Below, one piece after another: positions 57,304-64,000 of a stretch of 64,000 nucleotides of DNA (the stretch's first letter is position 1; every line of letters starts with the position of its first letter). Under the pieces are notes generated by a model. The model saw only the letters and a program-made list of their open reading frames with translations. It was not told the origin of the DNA and made no database searches. Source of the DNA: Ligustrum vulgare (lineage: Eukaryota; Streptophyta; Magnoliopsida; Lamiales; Oleaceae); contig OY743177.1 in the NCBI GenBank assembly GCA_963555705.1, forward strand, positions 1-64,000, written 5' to 3'. A program made the position numbers and the translations under genes.

Positions 57304-58392
57304 ATGAACGATGGTGATGGTGATGTTAACCCCCATAGGGGAAGAAATTGCCAGCACAACGAGGAGGAGGTTCCTCAAGGACCTCATGAGAACGCCAATG
57401 AGGGAGGGGCACAACCTAACCCACCACGCCGACACCGTAATCGTCGCATGTTGCGAGACATGACTCGCATGGCGGCCCAAATGCTGGAAATGCAGAAGCA
57501 GCAGATAGAACAGACTGCTGCGATGAATTCCTACATGGCTAGAGGGTATGTAGTGAATGAACCCAAGATGCCTCCACAATACCCACAGCCACATTACTCA
57601 CCATCCGATGCGGCCACCGCCTCTTATTATTATCAAGATCCACAGGCTTATGCCGAGGTGGAATCCGAGACCTTCTACGAGGAAGGCCTGGAAAATGAAG
57701 CACGTGAAGAACAGGCCCCACTCCCAGCTAGACACAAGGAGGCCTCGCCCGCAAAATCTGGAAGTGTCTTTAGCCGGATCGGAGGGTTATTCATAGGAAG
57801 GCGAGGGGGTCGGAACAATGCAGCTGAGCCTAGAAATAGGCGGGAGCGAAGAGCTGAAGAAGCCTTGTCGCAGAGTCGAATGCATGGGGACCAACAAGGT
57901 ACGGGGGTAGAAAGATTCACCCCCACGCATGAGCCTAGGAATAGGCAGGAAAGGAGAGCCGAAGCAGTTCGAACTAAGCCTTGCAACGAGTTACTAAGCC
58001 ATGAAAGGCCAAACTACGGCCGCGTTCTGCCACCACAAAGGCAGGAGTACGCTTCGCCACTCTATGACCAATACCGTGATCCAGTGTATTCCGGTCACGA
58101 CGAGAACAGTGAGCTGCCGTCATATGAGCTGGATGACGACGAGGAAATAAGTCCTTTCACTGAGGGCCTCCGTAGGTGCCCAGTGCCTCACGACTTCTAA
58201 ATGCCAGAAATAGCAAAATATTCTGGCCGAGGTGATCCAGACGATCACTTGTTAAACTACCGTGCTAGCATGGAAATAGCCGGGGCCACTCTGGCACTGA
58301 AATGTAAAGCCTTTGCTTTAACCCTTGAGGGGAGTGCGATACGATGGTATAAACAACTCCCTCCGGCAGCATCCACAGTTGGAGAGATTTGA
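57304..58392 (+). pseudogene. gag: Tat-like gag
   Basis: ATG 57304 opens a 298-residue N-terminal frame rich in charged residues and Gln/Pro, ending PVPHDF and TAA at 58198-58200. The frame then continues with MPEIAKYSGRGDPDDHLLNY, RASMEIAGATLALKCKAF, ALTLEGSAIRWYKQLPPAAS to TGA at 58390-58392. The second part is the conserved capsid core of Tat/Ogre-type gag, so the TAA is a premature stop inside one gene. Similar sequence (PGQLPLQRLQDMRQEG) goes on in another frame to about 58470. Confidence 0.82.
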
Positions 58393-58487
58393 AAACGGCC
58401 TTTAAAAATGTCTTTGTTTCCTCCAGGCCTGGCCAGCTCCCACTCCAACGCCTTCAAGATATGAGGCAAGAAGGGACGAATCTCTGA

Positions 58488-58748
58488 ATGACCAGATACC
58501 ATGAGAAAATGGCTCGCTATTACAACAAAAGGGTGAGGAGCCGTCACTTTAATATTGGGGACTTGGTCCTCAAAAAGGTTCTTCCCTCAACCCAAGAGCC
58601 AGGTGTAGGGACTCTAGGTCCTAACTGGGAAGGTCCATACAAAGTAACTGCCGAGGTGGTACCTGGAACATACATGATTGAAAACTTGTCTGGGATGCCT
58701 CTATGTAATCCTTGGAACACAGATCACCTTCGTCGTTACTTCCAATGA
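58488..58748 (+). pseudogene. Integrase C-terminal tail joined to gag
   Basis: The 86-residue frame reads YHEKMARYYNKRVRSRHFNI, then GDLVLKKV, then GPNWEGPYKVTAEVVPGTYM, then PWNTDHLRRYFQ and stop. This is the integrase DNA-binding tail that ends gypsy polyproteins. It follows gag within 100 bp, so an internal deletion removed everything between. Confidence 0.85.
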
Positions 58749-59817
58749 ATAAAATTCCTCCTCAATGGGTACAATGTTCCCCTAAACTATTTTGATTACA
58801 AAACCACGAGTCTCCGCCATGCACAAAATGTGTTAAAAAGCAAGGGACTTTTATCAGCCCACACTGCGACCTCCGCGTAAGAATTGAATGTGTTAGCACC
58901 GTAAAAGTGTTAGTACACCCAAAACTGTGTATACAGATCTTACAAAGTGTGACTTAGATACGTTCAAATGTTGGTCAAAATCAGATCTCACTGGTAAACA
59001 TAAATGCCTCAAACCACTCAGATTTGAGGGACTATGCTCATTTAACCAAGCAATACGTTCATACGACATTTGCGTTTGGAAGCATTCATACTTAGCCAAA
59101 TGTTGTCATATAAACTGGAACTCTTGATCAGAGCTAGATATAATCAGCAAACGTGGATGCATTAAGTTAGTTCATACATACAGAGCGCTCTCTTGTGCAA
59201 AGTGTTAAACGTTTCCGCGAAATTGTTGATACTTTAATACATACACTCAGACAAAGAGTTTGTAAGACGTATGTATACTAAGTACTGTGTAATCAAGCAT
59301 AAAGGATAAACGTAAAAGTTCCTATATTATTTTGGTTGCAAAACCACATGCCTCCGCTAGGCGCGAACTTTGTTAAAAACGAAGGACTCCTATGACCTTA
59401 CACTACGACCACTGCGTATGGATTGAAAATGTTCACGCCATTAACAGAAGTTCATACAAAGTTGTAAATGTAGGTATTACAGAGTTTTAAGGTAAAATTG
59501 CTCAAAAGTTGGTCAGAATCAGATCTAATTAGCAAACGTGGATACATTAACTGTGTTAGATCTGGGGGACTAGAGTGCACATCTTATCATACAATTCAAG
59601 TGCATTTTATATCATCATACAAGACATTTACAATTACAAGGCATCCGCGTTTGGAAACATCCAAGCTTAAATAGTATGAAGCTTAAACAATATGAATAAA
59701 TCATTTCATTCATAAAATCAAGGCATTTACAATTTGAAATATTAAATTTGCAGTACAAAGCGCCATTGGCGCCACCAAAAAAAAAAAAACTAACAATAAG
59801 GCAAAGATAGAAGAGGA
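58749..59817 (+). other. Non-coding region with a 530-bp-offset duplication
   Basis: 58785-59010 and 59325-59545 share CAAAACCAC(G/A), CTCCGC, GTTAAAAA, ACTRCGACC and GTTGGTCA(A/G)AATCAGATCT in the same order. AT-rich, no gene. Lies between the pol end and the 3' end of the antisense gene. Confidence 0.65.
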
Positions 59818-62524
59818 TCATTGTGGAGGGACATCTTCTGAAGAGCCATTTCCGGATGCATCCAAAGGATCCGCAGGAGCATCTTGAGGCTCGGGGCATA
59901 AGGCTTCAATGGAGGACAGGTCCAAAGTCGGAAAGGCTTCCTTCACATCCCCCAAAGCCATCCTGACCCCTAAGTTCCCAAAAACCCGCTGCATAGCCTC
60001 GTACTCTGGGGTCTCTTCAAAAGTGTCTTTGAAGTTCTGGACAGCCTCCGACACTCTGGTATTTAAAGTGTTTTCCACCCGTGTCATGACGGTCTGCTCC
60101 AGGACCTCAGTGATCCTTGTTTGCATATGCTTTTCCAAAGAGGCAAGGTCCTCTTCTGCCTTCGCCTTGGCCTCCAGCTCCCTCCCCAGTTTTTCATTAA
60201 CTGCTGCTACCTCAGCTTCCAGTTTCAACTTGGCTGCATTAGCAGCAGCCAGGGCCTCAGATGTGATAGACTGTGCGCGGTTGGAATCATCCAGTTTCTT
60301 GCACAATACCGCCACGTCTGACTCAGAAGCCTGGAAGTCGTGTCTCAACTTATTGTTATCCTCCTGGAGACGCTTAGCATTGGCCCTCTCCTCGGAGGAA
60401 GACTTCCGGGCTATGGACAACTGGGTCTTTAGGTCATTTATCTCCTTTAACATGTTGTCCGCATGCCGGAGAGCAGTCTCAGCATTTTTCTTGTCCCTCT
60501 GCGCCTCCTCCACGGACGATTCCACCTCATCAATAAGGGCCAATGCCCTGGCGTTCATGGCCTTGGCGGCGAGCAACTTCCGGGACGGACTGGCACTAGA
60601 GAAGAAAGAGGACCAGCCCTCCGTTCAAAATTGCTCAGTGATAAATGCGGTCCGGGGTGGAGGAGAACTGGGGGAGTTAAATATTGAAGGGCTGAAGGTG
60701 ACATCTTTGGGGAGAATGGTGGTTTTAATATGTTTGAGTTCTTCTGCCCCCTCCGGTGTCACTTCATAAGCCAATCCTGGAATGGGCAGAGACGGCTCGT
60801 CCTCCAGATCTTCAATCATTGGTAGCGGAGGCGCAGAAGTGGACTCCTTGCCCTTGCCTCTTCTAAGCCTCTTAAGGGGGCGGTCCTCCTCAGGTGCATG
60901 CTCAGATATGTCCTCGGGCAAGGGAGGTGGCACCGAGGCATCCTTAGTCTCCCTGTCCCTTTTGGATCATCCCCTATCCGACATTTTCCCTTTCCCTTTG
61001 GCAATGCCTCTTTCAGGATCTGCCTCCCTTCCCACGCTGGACTGTTGGGGACCCACTGGCAGCAGAGTAGGTGGTGGCAGTAAGGCTGGAAGCGGACCTT
61101 GAAGTTGGGCTGTAGACGCCTCGGACACTTCCTTCGCCACCCCAACTTGCAGGTTGGCCAATACCGCCTTCTGTTTCCTCTCAACTTCTGTTTCTTAGCC
61201 ATGAGACCCTTTAAGGAGATCTTCGGAAATTCCTTGGAACCTAACAAGAAAGACGAAAATGAGGCTACGAACAAAAAAGGGCATACGATGAAACAGTAAC
61301 AGGAAAACGATCTTACTCATGGCTCGCATAAGACCGTGTTTAACAAATAACTTGTTTTCCTGAATGACCCCTTGGAAGGTGCCCTTGTAAGCAAAAGTGT
61401 CCCCTGCCACAAACCGATGACATGTTAGTAAGCAACCAAGAAAGGTGAATGGAAATTAAAAGAGCAAAAGACGCGTGACACTTAAAAACTCTAAAACAAG
61501 TACAAGACTCACTAGGTAGGGAAAGAGTTCGGGGAACTGTAATTTCTGGACTAGGGTCCACAGGAGAACTCTGCCACTCCCCAGCAACCCAGAACCACTG
61601 GTTCCTCCAGTTCTTTATTGAGGTGGGGTGACCGGTGATAACAGGAGGATAAGAGCCCCTAGGAGACAAGTAATACCAATCCTTGACGTCCGACCTCACG
61701 TCTCTCTCCCTTCTAACTGATTTCTTCAAAGTATAGAGAGTGTGAATGATGTGCAGTGAGATGGGATGATCAGGGTTGACCTCTTGCCACACCAACCAAG
61801 TGCCCACAGCCTGTGTCCAGAAATTGGGGGCCAGCTGGTAGGGGCACAGGTTATAGCTCCTAAGCAACGCCCTAAAGAAGGGGTGCAGGGAAAGCCTCAT
61901 CCCGCAAGAAAGGGCATCGTAGCATATGGCTGCTTGGCCTGGGGGAGGGCTGCAAGGTCGGTAGGAAGGTGTAGGGTGCACCAATTGGACCCCTTCTGGC
62001 AGCCTGAATTTTGCCGAAGCCCCGGCCAAGTCAATCCTTTGGATTTCAGTAGCTATCTCACTACTCTCCCATGACTCTGGGTTTGGATCAGGATCAACGT
62101 GGTAGCCAGAAACTTTGTTAACCTGGTCAACCCAATCCTCTACTTGGGCGATCTCCTCTACAGTCAAACCCAATTCTTCCCTATGTGCCCTAAACGGGGC
62201 CCTAACGATTAAGCCGAGGTCCTGGTGACCTGAAGAGGAGCCTACCGCCTCTTCTCTTCCCAAATCCCTGTCTCGTTTGCTTCGACGCTCTCTCAAAGAT
62301 GCTTCCTCTTCGGGTGATAGATGAGTCATGTAGTTCTGGTGTTTTTCTTCTTCCCTGTCAGAATCACTCAAATAAATTATGCCACTGGTTTTCTTATTTC
62401 TCCTCTTAATTTGCTCCTTAAAGAAGCGGGAACTAAAAAACGATAAAGAGATGGGGCAGAAACCTCTGACGGGAACCGTCATTGCTAACATTTCCTGTGA
62501 ACTCATTCCCCCAACTCTTTCCAT
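59818..62524 (-). pseudogene. Antisense gene of Tat-like element (PF04195-like plus coiled coil), three exons
   Basis: Exons on the minus strand: 62524-61513, 61403-61317, 61240-59818, with GT-AG introns. Exon 1 carries the putative plant gypsy-type transposon domain (PF04195 type): LSLHPFFRALLRSYNLCPYQ, then LAPNFWTQAVGTWLVWQEV. Exon 3 gives a Pro/Ser-rich linker and a long coiled coil of about 190 residues (EVESSVEEAQRDKKNAETAL to AKAKAEEDLASLEKHMQTR). A one-base frameshift near 61190 and stops at 60964-60966 and 60622-60624 break it. Function unknown; it runs opposite to gag and has its own TATA-like box. Confidence 0.75.
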
Positions 62525-62873
62525 TTTTTCTTTTGTTTTTAAAGACGGGTCAGACTCATCAAAAAGAAAAAAGAAAAACGCGGAATAAAATTCTCAAACC
62601 CACAGTGAGAAACTAAAAATAGAAAAGTTTTGCGCATACAAAGGAAAAGAAATTTACCTTCGAAAACTGGATGGTCGAGGCTGTGCACTCGAAAGGGAAA
62701 ACACGCCAAGGGAAAATGTTGGGTAGTGGAGACAATTTTCCGGGTGAAGAATCCTAAAGAAACGCTGGGAGACTTGCAAGAAGAAGATAGAATGCTGCTA
62801 TCTCTTGTGAAACAAGGAACTACTGCGAAGATTCTGAGAAACGGGTAAAGGAGAAATGCAGGAATGAAGGAGG

Positions 62874-62884
62874 CTTTATAAAGA
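62874..62884 (-). promoter_or_regulatory. TATA-like box for antisense gene
   Basis: Minus strand CTTTATAAAGC about 350 bp before the antisense start codon. It is nearly palindromic, so orientation rests on the gene. Confidence 0.45.
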
Positions 62885-63323
62885 ACCCAATAGTTCCAAA
62901 TCCTTGATCTTTGAGCCTCATGATTAATTTGACAACCTGCGTCTCTTGGGGGGAGGGATAATTACGGCGCCAGCTGTAGAGAGAAAGAGAGAAACCCTTC
63001 AGCTGTCAAAGTGTTCACCACGCGCGGTGACATGTCCTCCTCCATACTCTTTGTATTAAATGCGCCGCCTAAGAAACGCGCTAGTGCGATCCCAGCCCTC
63101 ATTTAGGATGGAAAATCCAAAGTAGAAGGTCGGCTATAAAATGGATCCGAACCTTTCATAAGAAATGCCGTACTTGATCATAAAAATCGCCGCGCTGCAT
63201 GATGATTCCTAGCGAGCGAATAGCAGAACAATTACAAAATATTGGATATAACAAATGATTAAACTTGAATAAAGTTATTGCTGGGAAATGGTGGCAAATT
63301 CGATCCGCCCATGAATGACCACA

Positions 63324-63341
63324 TCGGATTTGAGGGACTAG
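63324..63341 (+). promoter_or_regulatory. Polypurine tract of Tat-like element
   Basis: TCGGATTTGAGGGACTAG directly before the right LTR. Confidence 0.55.
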
Positions 63342-64000
63342 TATTAAGATCGTACCCGAAATGTGACGCGTTGGGCCACCAGTAAGGGCCCAATAAGGGT
63401 CCACGAACTTTAACTCATGATTAAAAGTTCAAGGCATCCCCCTGGGCCACTAGACGAGGTGGAAAGGCACAGGAGCCCCTCCGAGCGAACTGGTTTGTGT
63501 CTAGTAGAGGCGCTTTATGCTTAGCCGATGTGTTTACAGAAGCACCTCGGATGTAAGGATGTGACAGGACGTGGAGTCAGAGATGTGACACTGCTTTTAC
63601 CAAGATGTGACAGGCGCTCATCCCCTACGAAATGTAGCAATGATTACGGTCAAAAAGCAAGATTGTCACCTCCAAGAGCTAGGGTGAAGACAAGTGTAAA
63701 GTATGTCACGCGTCATGATCAGAAACAACGAGTTCCTCTATAAATATGGCACCCCTCCCGCCTGGTAAAGGGTTAGCATTTTTACTCTCTTAACTAAATA
63801 TTTACTCTCACTCCCTTATCTCTCTTTTACACATTAATATTTCCCGCACTCAAATTATACTTGTTTGACATGGCTGCTGACTTTGACATCGGAGTGCAAA
63901 CGGGAGCTACCTCGACCTCCTTTGCAAACTGATCGTTTGTCACAGTGCGCAGGAAATCCACGTGTTCAAGAGGGAGGAGTTGAGACGTGTTGGTCCAAGG
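63342..64000 (+). repeat. 3' LTR of Tat-like element, truncated by window end
   Basis: Begins TATTAAGATCGTACCC (the other LTR has TGTTGAGATCG, so the terminal TG is mutated to TA) and follows 56021-56680 almost base for base to the end of the window. Confidence 0.88.

Larger units (their letters stand above)
56021..64000 (+). mobile_element. Tat-like Ty3/gypsy element with antisense gene, right LTR cut by window
   Basis: Left LTR 56021-56703 and right LTR from 63342 to beyond 64000 (about 23 bp missing by comparison) are highly similar. The interior has a leader with a 41-bp array, gag and an integrase tail on the plus strand, and a three-exon gene on the minus strand before the polypurine tract. 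Protease, reverse transcriptase, RNase H and most of integrase are deleted. An extra antisense gene between pol and the 3' LTR is a known trait of several Tat-lineage elements. Confidence 0.85.

Noticed and set aside
59909..60769. Plus-strand ORF of 286 residues opposite the coiled coil
   Set aside because: Ser/Ala/Leu-rich shadow of the antisense coiled-coil exon, with no motif of its own.

Overview
The window is plant nuclear DNA, most likely from a eudicot with a large repeat-rich genome. It contains Athila-, Tekay- and Tat-type Ty3/gypsy elements, a copia relic, a CACTA transposon with a spliced Ulp1-protease gene, a MULE with an OTU domain, a Helitron, MITEs and microsatellites. Introns follow plant GT-AG style and the background is AT-rich. 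The species cannot be named from this. No rRNA, tRNA or CRISPR array was recognised. Only one gene looks like an ordinary host gene: a two-exon, cysteine-rich, thionin-like secreted protein at 46158-46680 on the minus strand. Almost everything else is mobile DNA, mostly decayed.

Layout. 1-2810: 5' part of an Athila-like element on the minus strand (gag, PBS, LTR), with a cluster of ACGGCCGT palindromes at the left edge. 4140-6300: decayed minus-strand MULE (FAR1-like N-terminus, MULE transposase, OTU protease). 7860-8097: MITE. 8920-10239: Athila-like solo LTR. 11351-11647: fragment of a CACTA transposase gene. 11637-41175: a minus-strand Tekay-like LTR element whose two LTRs have been split by three later insertions: an Athila-like element (12157-24704, itself carrying a 4.4 kb Helitron at 18444-22890), a 3.1 kb LTR element coding only a protease-like protein (24814-27903), and a 9.1 kb CACTA element (30036-39130). 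41354-43706: solo LTR. 44080-44367: CACTA end. 46158-46680: thionin-like gene. 47100-49061: LINE ORF1 fragment and copia relic. 49190-50792 and 53794-53913: a G-rich degenerate tandem array split by a 3.0 kb solo LTR (50793-53793). 54845-55720: duplicated ATTACA-rich segment with a MULE-type MITE. 56021-64000: a Tat-like Ty3/gypsy element with both LTRs (the right one cut by the window edge), a 41-bp leader array, gag fused by deletion to the integrase tail, and a three-exon antisense gene.

How it fits together. Target-site duplications, and for two insertions a paralogous empty site inside the window, give a relative order: Tekay-like element first, then the Athila-like, protease-only and CACTA insertions into its LTRs, then the Helitron into the Athila-like gag. 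The CACTA has the two genes typical of its group (TNP2 transposase and an Ulp1/C48 protease protein) with all splice sites intact. Its three premature stops all lie where relatives normally have tryptophan. The most unusual signals are a 34-nt hairpin cassette shared by the CACTA element and an unrelated solo LTR, with one compensatory base-pair change, and the regularly spaced ACGGCCGT palindromes near position 66-326.
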